Shown: positions 1 to 9,086, counted from the first letter of the stretch. The stretch: DNA of 64,000 nucleotides from Nostoc sp. NMS4 (GCF_017115095.1 NZ_JABXKI010000165.1:1-64000), one strand, 5' to 3'. A program made the numbers and translations. Notes: a model not told the origin generated them from the letters alone.

Positions 1-66
1 ACGTACTTATTGCATGAAAATTTACCACCTTAAAACCCTTAGAGTCAACACCCTAGCTGGTATCTG

Positions 67-1152
67 ATGCGTTATCAGGACGTTGCATTTGCAATGCAAG
101 ACAAACGGATTTCGGCTAAACGTCCGCCAATTAGCAAATTATCCCAATTAGAGCAACAGAATATATTTCCACTTTTGGAAAGTTTATCAAAGTGGATGCT
201 GTTTTGCGACCCCCCAGAACACACACGTCTACGCACGCTATTTAATAAAGCATTCACTCCTCATATTATTGGCAGTATGGCACCCAGTATTCACTCTTTA
301 GTAAACCAACTTATCGATAGTATTTATAAACGGGGTAACATAGATATTATTCATGATTTAGCTTACCCAATACCTGCAATCGTTATTGCACAAATGCTGG
401 GTGCAAATTCCGAAGACTACGAACAGTTTAAGAAATGGTCATCAGATTTAGCTAAATTTTTTGGACTGTTCCGTATGGACACAGAAATTTTGACTAATGC
501 TAAAAAAAGTATTCTGGAAATGAAACAATACTTCCACTTCATACTGGAAGAACGTCGTTGTCAACCCCAAGATGATCTCATAAGTAGCCTCATCTTTGCA
601 CAAGAGAAAGAAAATTCACTCTCAGACGAAGAAATTTTATCAAATTGTGTTTTCTTAACCTTTGCAGGCCATGAAACTACCACTAACTTAATTGCTAATG
701 GCTTACTTGCTTTACTCGCAAATCCCAGTCAGATGCAAAAGTTAAAGAATGACCCTTCCTTAATCACAACTGCTGTGGAGGAGTTTTTGCGCTACGATAG
801 CCCAGTACAACGGCAAGCCCGCATAGCACTTACCGATCTCGAAATCAATGGTCAACAAATTCGCCAAGGGCAGCGCCTATTTCTAGCGATTGGTGCTGCT
901 AACCGTGACCCTGAGCAATTCTTCAATCCCGACAAATTAGATATTACACGTTCACAAAACCCACATTTAGCTTTTGGCAAAGGAACCCACTTTTGCCTCG
1001 GCGCATCCCTCGGCAGACTTGAGGCACAAATAGCTATAAATACCATTGTCCAACGCTTGCCTAATCTGCGGTTAGATACAGATCAGATTGAATGGTATGA
1101 AAACCCTTCCTTGAGGGGCATGAAATCAATGCCTGTTGCTTTCAATTTTTGA
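67..1152 (+). CDS. Cytochrome P450, N-terminus damaged or out of frame
   Basis: A heme-thiolate monooxygenase of the soluble bacterial P450 type. The I-helix motif AGHETTT is near residue 200, the ExxR motif is EFLR, and the heme ligand motif FGKGTHFCLG has its Cys near residue 310. The ORF begins at MRYQDVAF, which in the family lies about 60 residues inside the protein. Upstream and in frame one can read TYLLHENLPP, then TAA and TAG stops, then SWYL running into the ORF. This looks like a normal P450 N-terminus broken by mutation or sequence error rather than an alternative start. The substrate is unknown. The next gene is a photolyase with a dinB fragment between them, so no operon is evident. 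Confidence 0.85.
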   Translation: MRYQDVAFAMQDKRISAKRPPISKLSQLEQQNIFPLLESLSKWMLFCDPPEHTRLRTLFNKAFTPHIIGSMAPSIHSLVNQLIDSIYKRGNIDIIHDLAYPIPAIVIAQMLGANSEDYEQFKKWSSDLAKFFGLFRMDTEILTNAKKSILEMKQYFHFILEERRCQPQDDLISSLIFAQEKENSLSDEEILSNCVFLTFAGHETTTNLIANGLLALLANPSQMQKLKNDPSLITTAVEEFLRYDSPVQRQARIALTDLEINGQQIRQGQRLFLAIGAANRDPEQFFNPDKLDITRSQNPHLAFGKGTHFCLGASLGRLEAQIAINTIVQRLPNLRLDTDQIEWYENPSLRGMKSMPVAFNF

Positions 1153-1218
1153 AATACTTCCCTTGAAGTGTAATAGATTTTTGTTTTAGGTAGACCCATA
1201 AAAATAGAACTAAGTCAA

Positions 1219-1401
1219 TCACTCCCAAGTGATATCTGCATTCTCAAATAACGGCAATTGAATCACTTGGGTCTGTTTGGCATTATCCAGATTAGATAAC
1301 GAAATCCCCAGCAACCTAATACTGCGATTCTCCAAGTCAATCGACTCAAACAGCGCTTTGGCTATCTCAAAAATTGTTTTTGAAGTATTACCATTTCTAC
1401 C
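1219..1401 (-). pseudogene. dinB: DNA polymerase IV (DinB) C-terminal remnant
   Basis: The minus strand translates to about 60 residues ending in a stop: a stretch with LFESIDLENRSIRLLGIS and SLSNLDNAKQ followed by QLPLF. This is the end of the little-finger domain plus the clamp-binding QLxLF motif of Y-family polymerase IV. Upstream the frame closes at a TAG. The preceding ~150 bases hold only a short open stretch I do not recognise, so the catalytic part is gone. It is a gene relic and cannot make an active polymerase. Confidence 0.75.
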
Positions 1402-1609
1402 AAGCGGCGAGAACGACTATTCTCTCTTTAATTTGTGATTCGATATATTTGAGAAATTTCTCACTCCAATAGTACATTAGCACTAGAGCGAGTTTTGGGC
1501 TTTCATCTGCTTTTTCATTGAGAAAGTTTTTGTAGCAATAAAGTTACACTTGATTGAGTAGCATTTTGTCATCACGTTGCCAACGCACGGTATCAGAGGG
1601 AGCAAAGGC

Positions 1610-3145
1610 ATGACTATTGGTGTTTGGGTTCTCGGAGATCAACTTTGGGCTGGGCAGTCAGCGCTAGAGAGTTGCCTACAACAACACCAACAGACTCCTG
1701 TGATTTTTATCGAATCTCTTGCCCATGCAGGGCAACTTCCTTATCACTTGCAAAAACTGGTATTGGTCTGGTCAGCCATGCGTCACTTTGCTGCCGAATT
1801 GCGATCGCTTGGCTTCCCAGTAACATACGCTCAAAGCCAAGACTTCAATACACCTTTACTCCAATGGATTGAGCAATACCAAATTACCGAACTGCGGGTG
1901 ATGACTCCAACAGATCGCCCTTTTGCTACATTAATTCAAAAGTTAAACTTGACAATTCAAGTCACTTTTACACCAAATAACCGTTTTATCTGGAGTGATC
2001 AGGAGTTCATTGACTGGGCAAGTGGACGCAAACGCCTAATCATGGAGGACTTTTACCGCCAGGGACGAAAGCGGTTCAACATTCTTATGTCCGGCAACCA
2101 ACCTGTTGGTGGTCGATGGAACTTTGACAAACAAAATCGCAAACCACCAAAAGGCAAACTGACCTTACCCGAAGCTTTATGGTTTGAACCAGACTCAATT
2201 ACACAAGATGTAATTGACTTCATTAAGCAATCAGAGGCATTCCAGGACAATCAAAGTTACTGGCTCCTTGAACCCTTCGGCTGGGGTGTAACGCGACAGC
2301 AAGCACTACAAGTAATGAAGTTTTTTATCGAAACACGTTTGTCTTCATTCGGGCCATACCAGGACGCGATGGTGACTGGCGAACAGACAATGTGGCACGC
2401 GATGCTTTCGCCTTATCTCAACATTGGATTGCTTCATCCCTTGGAAGTTGTTCAGGCGGCAGAACTTGCATATTTAAACAATAGCAGCGACTGGGAGCTA
2501 AACAGCATTGAAGGCTTTATCCGTCAGGTGCTTGGCTGGCGAGAGTATATGCACGGTGTTTATGTTTACCTAGATGATGACTATTCAGAACGTAACTGGT
2601 TTAACCACACTCATCCACTGCCTGCTTTTTATTGGACTGGCGATACACAGATGAATTGTCTGCACCAAATTCTTACTCAGGTTAAACAAATAGGTTATGC
2701 TCATCATATTCAACGGTTGATGGTGTTGAACAACTTTGCAATGATAGCAGGTATCTCCCCCCAAGAACTTGAAGACTGGTTTCATGCTGCTTTTATTGAT
2801 GGCTACGATTGGGTAATGCAAACCAATGTCATTGGCATGGGGCAGTTTGCTGATGGTGGAATGATTGCATCTAAGCCTTATGCTGCTTCTGCTAACTACA
2901 TCAACAATATGAGCGACTATTGTAAAAATTGTGCTTATAACCATCGCCAGCGCAGTACGGATAATGCTTGTCCTTTCAACTTTTTTTATTGGGACTTTCT
3001 GGCTCGTCATTATGACTTGCTTAAAAACCAGCCACGCATGACTCAAATCTTGCGTAACTTAGAGCGAATCTCTTTTGATGAGCTTCAAATAATCCGTTCT
3101 AAGGCTTCAGATTGGCACACCACACAATCAGAAACCGTTAATTAA
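1610..3145 (+). CDS. Cryptochrome/photolyase-related protein (FeS-BCP/CryPro type)
   Basis: A flavoprotein of the iron-sulfur bacterial cryptochrome and photolyase group (prokaryotic 6-4 photolyase-like), acting in DNA repair or blue-light sensing. The N-terminal Rossmann-like start is GVWVLGDQLW. The FAD-binding half contains GWREYMHGVYVY, and the C-terminal cysteine cluster YCKNCAYN...ACPF fits the 4Fe-4S ligands. The ORF track starts at a TTG (1577), but ATG 1610 follows a good ribosome site (GAGGGAG, about 8 bases before) and matches the usual N-terminus, giving 511 residues. It stands alone: the 5' neighbour is a dinB relic on the other strand. Whether it repairs (6-4) photoproducts or signals cannot be decided from sequence. 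Confidence 0.9.
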   Translation: MTIGVWVLGDQLWAGQSALESCLQQHQQTPVIFIESLAHAGQLPYHLQKLVLVWSAMRHFAAELRSLGFPVTYAQSQDFNTPLLQWIEQYQITELRVMTPTDRPFATLIQKLNLTIQVTFTPNNRFIWSDQEFIDWASGRKRLIMEDFYRQGRKRFNILMSGNQPVGGRWNFDKQNRKPPKGKLTLPEALWFEPDSITQDVIDFIKQSEAFQDNQSYWLLEPFGWGVTRQQALQVMKFFIETRLSSFGPYQDAMVTGEQTMWHAMLSPYLNIGLLHPLEVVQAAELAYLNNSSDWELNSIEGFIRQVLGWREYMHGVYVYLDDDYSERNWFNHTHPLPAFYWTGDTQMNCLHQILTQVKQIGYAHHIQRLMVLNNFAMIAGISPQELEDWFHAAFIDGYDWVMQTNVIGMGQFADGGMIASKPYAASANYINNMSDYCKNCAYNHRQRSTDNACPFNFFYWDFLARHYDLLKNQPRMTQILRNLERISFDELQIIRSKASDWHTTQSETVN

Positions 3146-3247
3146 TAGTGTAAAATAATATTCGCAATTATTCCAGGCTGGCAATCATAGGCTTTCGAGG
3201 GGTGGTTGTGGCAAGGGACAAGGAAGGCGATCGCATATACGCACTCA

Positions 3248-3439
3248 TCACCGTTCATCCCGCAACCACTCCAACCCCATCCGCAACGCTGCCTCCGCCG
3301 TGTAAAAAATCTTTTGTTCCCCGAATATGCCACCTGTCCGGCTGATAATCCGAAACTGCCAGCAATGCCCTGGCGTGTAAAAAACCATTAGGACACTGCT
3401 GTTGACACAGAGTACGGTATCAACTTTAACTTGGGACAT
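3248..3439 (-). CDS. Small protein of unknown function (63 aa)
   Basis: A short ORF starting with ATG. Its second half (GEQKIFYTAEAALRMGLEWL) has the amphipathic, charged make-up of a real small protein rather than a shadow frame. I do not recognise a named family. It lies alone between the photolyase and the glycosyltransferase operon, overlapped by two poorer ORFs on both strands, and has no strong ribosome site. It may be a small cyanobacterial protein. Confidence 0.4.
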   Translation of the reverse strand: MSQVKVDTVLCVNSSVLMVFYTPGHCWQFRIISRTGGIFGEQKIFYTAEAALRMGLEWLRDER

Positions 3440-3486
3440 TTACTGTTGTTGTGGGTGGGTGTGATGATTTAATTGTCTGCAATTTC

Positions 3487-4830
3487 TCACCCAATCAAAC
3501 CTAGATGGCGATGGAAAACTTCAACAGCATTCGCCACACCATCCTCATCCCTAATCTTCTGGCCTAACTCCTGGGCTTTACACCGCATGACCTCATCACC
3601 CAGTACTACTTCAATTGCTGCTGCTAAAGTTTTTTCTGACACCTTCTTGTACGGTATCGGCGCAGGGCTGACTCCCAACCGAGTTAGCTTTTCTCCCCAA
3701 ACTGGCTGATCTGCAAAAAAAGGTACGGTAACTGATGGTGTCCCAGCACGTAACACTGCCGCAGTTGTACTAGCTCCTCCGTGATGTACTACTGCTGGCA
3801 CTTGAGGAAATAACCAATCATGCGGAACTTCCTTGATCACAAACACTCGTAGCGAATCTTTTATATTCACCGTTCTTCCAACGTTACCCCAGCCTGATAA
3901 TATAATCCCGCCTTGATGGGTTTTCTTTAAGGCTTCCACGATGTAATGTGTGAGATATTCTGGATTCGGCATCGTCATGCTCCCAAATCCAAAACACAAA
4001 GGCAATTGCTTTCGTCCCAGAAAATCCTCTAGTTCCAGAGGTGGCTCGTATTCGGAGGCTTGGTCAATAAACCAAAAACCAGTTACATACACCCATGCAG
4101 GCCAGTCACGGGGTCTTGGGATGACGTGCGAACTAAACCCGTACAATACAGGGATTCGTGATACATTTGCCGGAGTCTTCTGTCTGAAGCGTCTGCCGAA
4201 ATATGGTAGAGGCGGCAATTTCAAAGTCTCTGTTCTGAAGTGATTGAGCAATTTTCGATATCTTTGCCAGTGCAAAAACTCTACTAGTAAGTAGCTGCCA
4301 TAGTTGATCGCTTTCTTTAGCGGGTTTTTAGTTATTTGAGCAAATCTCAAAAACCCAAACATCCCTGTAGGACTCAACGGCAAAACTGATGCAAAAAAGC
4401 AGGGTACGCCTAATTTCTCTGCGATGTGATATCCAAAGGTAGCTAACGGCGTGTAGATAATTACCTCACTTCCCTGACACGCACTCCAAGCTGATTCCAA
4501 CTGTTGAAGTAAAAGCTTATCTCCTTCTTCTTTTTTCAACTTTTCTCCCGCTATCAATCGCTGCCCTTGTTTCGATTGCAAAAACTCTTCCATATTGCCA
4601 GCGATCGCCGCAAACTTTAAATCGAACTTCCTCACAAATAACTCAAAGTTCTCATGGGTTGCTACGGTTACTTCATGTCCAGCACGTTTCAAGCCAATAG
4701 CCAAAGCGCAGTATGGTTGCAAGTCTCCCCTTGAACCTACTGTTAGGATCGTAATCTTCAGTTTCCGGCTTGGTGCTATAGGTAGACTTTGGCTCAAATG
4801 CTTTTTCCTGCTGAAAACGTAATGATTCAA
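3487..4830 (-). CDS. UGT-like glycosyltransferase (family 1, MGT/sterol-glucosyltransferase type)
   Basis: Transfers a sugar from a nucleotide donor to a small lipophilic acceptor. The N-terminal acceptor domain opens with TVGSRGDLQPY, the GxRGDxxP signature of GT1 enzymes. The donor-site block HHGGASTTAAVLRAGTPSV...PFFADQ near the C-terminus is the UGT/PSPG-like nucleotide-sugar motif. The ORF is 447 residues from a TTG start, normal for the family; no ATG is available in the N-terminal part, so the exact start is uncertain. It is the last gene of a minus-strand group Rieske oxygenase > SDR > glycosyltransferase, suggesting that an oxidised and reduced small molecule, perhaps a terpenoid or sterol-like compound, is glycosylated. 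Confidence 0.85.
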   Translation of the reverse strand: MNHYVFSRKKHLSQSLPIAPSRKLKITILTVGSRGDLQPYCALAIGLKRAGHEVTVATHENFELFVRKFDLKFAAIAGNMEEFLQSKQGQRLIAGEKLKKEEGDKLLLQQLESAWSACQGSEVIIYTPLATFGYHIAEKLGVPCFFASVLPLSPTGMFGFLRFAQITKNPLKKAINYGSYLLVEFLHWQRYRKLLNHFRTETLKLPPLPYFGRRFRQKTPANVSRIPVLYGFSSHVIPRPRDWPAWVYVTGFWFIDQASEYEPPLELEDFLGRKQLPLCFGFGSMTMPNPEYLTHYIVEALKKTHQGGIILSGWGNVGRTVNIKDSLRVFVIKEVPHDWLFPQVPAVVHHGGASTTAAVLRAGTPSVTVPFFADQPVWGEKLTRLGVSPAPIPYKKVSEKTLAAAIEVVLGDEVMRCKAQELGQKIRDEDGVANAVEVFHRHLGLIG

Positions 4831-4930
4831 AAATTGTACTAATTTCCTGTGCCTCTGGGCGATAAACCAATACAGTTTAGATCAGCCCGTTTTTTCGTAA
4901 CTGGTCAAAACAATTCACGCATGACCAATT

Positions 4931-5611
4931 TCATGAAATGGTCAAAGGAATCCCATTATCTTTGGGTTTTAAATTGAGAATAAACGGAACAGCTTTCAAT
5001 ACCCAATCGGACACAGGTGTATAATTAGCAGCTTCTTCTCCAAAGCTAATAGAAAGCATATCTGTATGAATAATCCCCGGATTGAGGGGTATAGCTGCCA
5101 TACCAGTTGGCAATTCTTGTGCCAAAGAACGAGTTAATCCTTCTATTGCCCACTTGGAAGCACAATATGGTGCAACTTGGGGTGAAGTCGAACGTCCCCA
5201 GCCAGAACTAAAGTTAACAATAATACCCCGTTTCTTTTTCACCATTGCTGGTACGAAATGGCGAATTATATTCGCTACTCCTTTGATATTGATATCTATC
5301 AGATCAGAAAATTCTTCAGATGGTATTTCCCACAAAGGTGCTGGATAATTGGTAATTGCCGCATTATTTATCACTATATCTGGCGGTGAATATTTTTGAA
5401 GTACGTCTTGGGCCCATTTTTTTACAAGCGGTTCATTTGCCACATCTACAGATGTGAAATCGTTGATAGCACTAAATTTCTGGCGTATTTTATCAATAGC
5501 ATCTGATGAACGGGCGCAACCAATAACAGTATGTCCCTGTTGAATAAAACCCTCAGCCATTGCATAACCTAGACCTTTACTTATGCCTGTAATTAAGATG
5601 AGCTTATTCAT
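4931..5611 (-). CDS. Short-chain dehydrogenase/reductase (SDR)
   Basis: A classical NAD(P)-dependent oxidoreductase of 226 residues. The cofactor motif TGISKGLGYAM is near the N-terminus, NNAA in the middle, then catalytic Ser (FSSGWG) and the YCASK motif at about residue 150. The C-terminus is slightly shorter than the usual 245-250 residues. It lies 22 bases downstream of the Rieske gene and 100 bases upstream of the glycosyltransferase, all on the minus strand, so the three are probably co-transcribed. The substrate is unknown; by context it would oxidise or reduce the Rieske product. Confidence 0.88.
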   Translation of the reverse strand: MNKLILITGISKGLGYAMAEGFIQQGHTVIGCARSSDAIDKIRQKFSAINDFTSVDVANEPLVKKWAQDVLQKYSPPDIVINNAAITNYPAPLWEIPSEEFSDLIDINIKGVANIIRHFVPAMVKKKRGIIVNFSSGWGRSTSPQVAPYCASKWAIEGLTRSLAQELPTGMAAIPLNPGIIHTDMLSISFGEEAANYTPVSDWVLKAVPFILNLKPKDNGIPLTIS

Positions 5612-5633
5612 ATTTTTCTGTTATTATTAGATT

Positions 5634-7037
5634 TCAGTTTTTTTCCGGTCGGTTTCGTGGAGGTATGGTTCGTCCATCATAAAACTGAATAACCAATTTA
5701 CTAAGTCCCATCCATGCTAGTGCAAAGATTAAGGGAGCTAGAGTTTCAATCACAACTACTACAACTGATGTTGTCTGAAAAAATAAAAAAAGCATTGGAA
5801 TCCAAGCCAAAGTAAATACTGTTGCAACTCCACTCCCAAATCTCAATCGCTCAATAATAGAAAGCGCCGAGCTACAACTGGCACATTTTTCTGTATGAGA
5901 ATGATATCTCTCCAGCAGCACGGACTTTGCCAATGGAGGAGAAAAAGTCTCTTTGCCAAACGGTTCAGCGTTATATTGGTTTACCCACTGACGCAACTCA
6001 AATACAAAACTATCTGCTTTGGTTGGAAGGTAAAAGGCTTTAGTAAAGTTCGCGCTACCTCCTTTAGCTTCAAGATACCTTTCTTGATAGTGGAGAAAAA
6101 TTTGATCGTCTTCTAAAACACCATTTTGTCCAATGTGGTAATACCAACGCGGTCTGAGCTTAATAAACCAACCTGGAAGTTTATCAGGAAACTTAAAAGG
6201 AAAACGTGCAAATACACGACATTCTCCTTTACGTATGGGTGTAGCATAAACAACGGTTAGAATTCTGCCGCGCTGGGAGTTGATGTCATGCCACATTAAA
6301 CTTGGAGCGACGAAGGTTGTAGATAACTCTCCTGATTGCCCTGGTTTCAAACCTTGTTTCCAAATCCCTTTGAATCCATGTTTTCCAGATTCAATCACTT
6401 CAAGCTCCAAAGGTGCCGCATTTGCCCTATTTCCTACCGTTTTATGGTGTGTAAAGGATATGTGGCTAGGATCTAGTATATTTTCTAGCAGTGTTAATGC
6501 ATCATAAGGTACATCTCTAAATGTATTAATTACAACCCATCCTTCTGGAGATTCTTCTAATGGTTCAATTATTGGAACTTCGGTTTTGGCAGCATTTTCA
6601 TATTCACCAACGTATACAAATAGCAGCCCTTGTTTTTCAATAGTTGGCAATGATACCACACAAGCTCGTTTTGATGTCTCTGCTGTTCCACCTTCGACCT
6701 GTTGAGGAATCCTTTGACAATTTCCATCGCCAGAAAAAGCCCAACCGTGATAGGGACATTCCAACAGCCCATCGTCACTAATCCTGCCTTCGGACAACGG
6801 TGCTAAACGATGAGGACACTGGTCTTCAAAGCTTCTCCAAGATTGGGCAAGTTTATCCCACCAAATTACAATATCTCTTCCCAACACTGTAAAAGGGGTT
6901 GGTTTTGATTTGTCTAAGTCCTCTAGGTAATGGATGGGATACCATGCCTCTTTACAATCAAAACTATTTGGATCGCTGCCGCCCCCAGGCTGTTTTGAGT
7001 GAAAACTATCTCTGACGTTCACTTCTTTCTCAAGCAT
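5634..7037 (-). CDS. Membrane-associated Rieske oxygenase, pheophorbide a oxygenase/Tic55-like
   Basis: A 467-residue mononuclear iron oxygenase. The Rieske [2Fe-2S] ligands are CPHRLAP and CPYHGW, 17 residues apart. The catalytic iron motif NILDPSHISFTHH follows at about residue 200. The C-terminal part has a CASCSS pair and two hydrophobic segments (TVFTLAWIPMLFLFF and a following Val/Leu-rich stretch). This layout, with a CxxC motif and C-terminal membrane anchor, is that of the plant and cyanobacterial PaO/Tic55/CAO-related group rather than soluble ring-hydroxylating dioxygenases. Known members oxidise chlorophyll breakdown products or other cyclic substrates. It leads the operon with the SDR and glycosyltransferase. 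A separate reductase is not seen nearby. Confidence 0.87.
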   Translation of the reverse strand: MLEKEVNVRDSFHSKQPGGGSDPNSFDCKEAWYPIHYLEDLDKSKPTPFTVLGRDIVIWWDKLAQSWRSFEDQCPHRLAPLSEGRISDDGLLECPYHGWAFSGDGNCQRIPQQVEGGTAETSKRACVVSLPTIEKQGLLFVYVGEYENAAKTEVPIIEPLEESPEGWVVINTFRDVPYDALTLLENILDPSHISFTHHKTVGNRANAAPLELEVIESGKHGFKGIWKQGLKPGQSGELSTTFVAPSLMWHDINSQRGRILTVVYATPIRKGECRVFARFPFKFPDKLPGWFIKLRPRWYYHIGQNGVLEDDQIFLHYQERYLEAKGGSANFTKAFYLPTKADSFVFELRQWVNQYNAEPFGKETFSPPLAKSVLLERYHSHTEKCASCSSALSIIERLRFGSGVATVFTLAWIPMLFLFFQTTSVVVVVIETLAPLIFALAWMGLSKLVIQFYDGRTIPPRNRPEKN

Positions 7038-7205
7038 TTTTGATGTTTATTAACTTTTATTGCCCACTCTCAGATTTATTTTAGCTAGTATGAACATTGG
7101 CTGTATGGCGATCGCATTTCCATTCTTGATTTTATGAATAGCCACTAAGACGGCAGATAATATGCTATTGGTAAACACTGACCGAACAATTCACAATTCG
7201 CAGTG

Positions 7206-7262
7206 ACGCTCCTTCTCTGCGAGACGCTACGCGAACGTCGCTAAGGCTGCGCTAACGCAATT
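7206..7262. repeat. Dispersed Nostocales repeat with inverted GC-rich motifs
   Basis: The stretch around GCGAGACGCTACGCGAACG is a sequence I know as a common dispersed intergenic repeat in Nostoc-type genomes. It is much more GC-rich than the flanking AT-rich spacer. No coding potential is evident. Confidence 0.6.
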
Positions 7263-7359
7263 GTAGACGTAATTGAAAATTGATTAATTGAGGTTACAGA
7301 GCAACTAAATTTATTGATGGCGTATAAATTTAAACACTGCATTTGGCTTTCACTGCCAT

Positions 7360-7434
7360 TACAGCACTTCCGGCAGCTATGATAGTCCAGGGGCAAGAGG
7401 AAAACTGTATTGCATAATAGCCGGAAGCGCTGTA
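7360..7434. mobile_element. MITE-like element, about 73 bp, TA-flanked
   Basis: Two imperfect inverted arms of 21 bp (ACAGCACTTCCGGC... and its reverse complement ending ...GCCGGAAGCGCTGT) enclose about 30 bp. The element sits between TA dinucleotides on both sides, as expected for IS630/Tc1-type insertions. It lies in the spacer upstream of the Rieske operon. It has no coding capacity, so it would depend on a transposase elsewhere. Confidence 0.6.
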
Positions 7435-7502
7435 TCCGCCGATATCAATATGGAATTAAACATCATAACTATAGTTAATCAGATAGCCAAAGCTTCGATC
7501 TG

Positions 7503-8159
7503 CTACTTATTAGAGTTTTTGTGCTTCGTAGAGTCAACTAACCTATATGATTGGTCAGGTTCACTCGTCGGAGGAAACGGATGCCCACTAATTGATGTTA
7601 CCTCTAGCCCTGTGCCTTTTCCATTAGAATTGATTACTTCGTACTGTCCGCTAACGGGAGTGCGTTCGCCTGGACTATGCAATGAAGATTGAGGCTCCTC
7701 TGATTGGCTTAACCCTGTAGTACCAGCAGTATAAATTAGATAAAACTGCCTCGTAATTTCAAAACCTGGAACATAACCACCGTGGAACGGTATTTCTAAT
7801 AGTTGACTGAGCGCCCCTTTAATTTCTGAGATTGGTTTAAGCAGTTTTTCGTTGTCCTGGCTCCATCTAATAATTTGTGCATCTAGCAATTCTTGAAACT
7901 CAAGAGCGTGTAACGTCGCCTCCGAAGAGGCAGTTTGGCTATCTATAACAATCGATAACTTGAGAGTGAACAAAAGTTTCGTTTGTATTTGTGAAGAATC
8001 ATCATTAGAGGTAACTTGCGTACAATACTCATCTACATGAAAACCAAACTGAGCCTTAAAATGGGAAAATCTCTGTGTTTGAAGTTGTTCGCTAAGATAT
8101 GGTATCAATCCACTATCGGGATCTAATAGGATTTGACGGACGATTGGTATTTGTATCAT
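7503..8159 (-). CDS. Protein of unknown function (218 aa)
   Basis: I do not recognise a family. The first two thirds read like a folded, acidic alpha/beta protein (start MIQIPIVRQILLDPDSG). The last ~65 residues are low in hydrophobics and rich in S, T, E, P and G, like a disordered tail. Part of the tail is encoded by a GC-rich stretch resembling dispersed repeats, so the original C-terminus may have been altered. It starts with an ATG and stands alone, with divergent spacing from the 97-residue ORF at 8455. Confidence 0.55.
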   Translation of the reverse strand: MIQIPIVRQILLDPDSGLIPYLSEQLQTQRFSHFKAQFGFHVDEYCTQVTSNDDSSQIQTKLLFTLKLSIVIDSQTASSEATLHALEFQELLDAQIIRWSQDNEKLLKPISEIKGALSQLLEIPFHGGYVPGFEITRQFYLIYTAGTTGLSQSEEPQSSLHSPGERTPVSGQYEVINSNGKGTGLEVTSISGHPFPPTSEPDQSYRLVDSTKHKNSNK

Positions 8160-8454
8160 AAATACTCTACAAGTTTTAAATTAAACGTTTTCTTGATTAA
8201 CAATTTCACCAGTTTCAGCACTTTAAGGCATCCATCAAACTGACGAGACTTAGCTCAATCGCTCTACCGATTTACTTAAAACATCTTTGGTGCTGCTTTT
8301 TTGCCAGATAATTGCTAAATTCCTAAGTAAGGGACTCGTATTTTCCATAAATTTGCTGTAGAGTGTTAATTCCGTACTTTTTATTAACACCCGAATTTCT
8401 ACAAATCTACTGTGTCATTCAAATTTTAAGCCAATGCCTTCGAGGGAACAGCCA

Positions 8455-8748
8455 ATGAAAACTTCTAATGATACAGATGCAAAAAAAATCATCAAAAAAT
8501 CCGACAAGCTTACCCTGAGACAGATGAAGTTAATCGAGGAGGCAGAAGACCAACTTCTTGAAGCTAATACTGACAATTCTACTGCCCCTGTAGTTGAGGT
8601 TGAGGAGAAACCAGTAGCAATTTCAGAGCCTAGAGTTCCTGACTATGTTCCATTCCTTGACAATCCTCCAGTACAATCGGTGGGAAATTCCGGCTGGCAA
8701 GTGTCTGATGTCTGGCGAGATATTCGGGTAGATGATTTTTGTAATTAA
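8455..8748 (+). CDS. Small acidic protein of unknown function (97 aa)
   Basis: The ATG at 8455 is preferred over 8434 because GAGGGA lies 7 bases before it. The protein has a Lys-rich start, a charged helix (LRQMKLIEEAEDQLLEA), an acidic Val/Glu/Pro linker and a C-terminal part with paired Trp (SGWQVSDVW) ending in a Cys. No family is recognised. No modifying enzyme is adjacent, so the precursor-peptide idea has no support beyond size and the Cys near the end. Confidence 0.5.
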   Translation: MKTSNDTDAKKIIKKSDKLTLRQMKLIEEAEDQLLEANTDNSTAPVVEVEEKPVAISEPRVPDYVPFLDNPPVQSVGNSGWQVSDVWRDIRVDDFCN

Positions 8749-9045
8749 AGCAGACAAATTGTATTCCCAGACGGTTCTGCATCAAGGCGGTTGCAGTTAT
8801 CCACGCAGTATTGCCGCCTGAGCAACTTTTGTAAACTATCTTTGCACTCAGTCAAAGCTATAGTTAATTGTGCCTATAATAAGTTACGGCTAATTATAAC
8901 TAGAAGTTAGCACTTCACCTGTATATTGCTTGACTTACGCATTACAAGCGATACCAGGGATAACCAAAATTCATCGGCAGCGCAATAGTTTCTATTCTCG
9001 TTGCCAATATGCTCAGTCAGCGATCGCATGTTGGAAAAGTAGTGA

Positions 9046-9084
9046 GCAGAGGGGCAGAGGGGCAGAGGGGCAGAGGGGCAGAGG
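9046..9084 (+). repeat. Tandem octamer array GGCAGAGG x5
   Basis: Five head-to-tail copies of the 8-mer GGCAGAGG (the first lacks one base) end two bases before the start codon of the four-helix-bundle gene. An inverted relative (CCTCTGCCCCTCTGC) follows that gene at 9486-9508, so the gene is bracketed by inverted arrays. The array also supplies the only AGAGG-like ribosome-site sequence. Confidence 0.85.
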
Positions 9085-9086
9085 AG

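Noticed and set aside
4673-4870. Minus-strand ORF of 65 aa over the glycosyltransferase start
   Set aside because: It runs in another frame over the GT1 N-terminus, which has the clear GSRGDLQPY motif. The ORF has no family resemblance.
8455-8748. RiPP precursor peptide
   Set aside because: The small size and terminal Cys suggested it, but there is no leader-type motif, no GG cleavage site and no modifying enzyme or transporter nearby.
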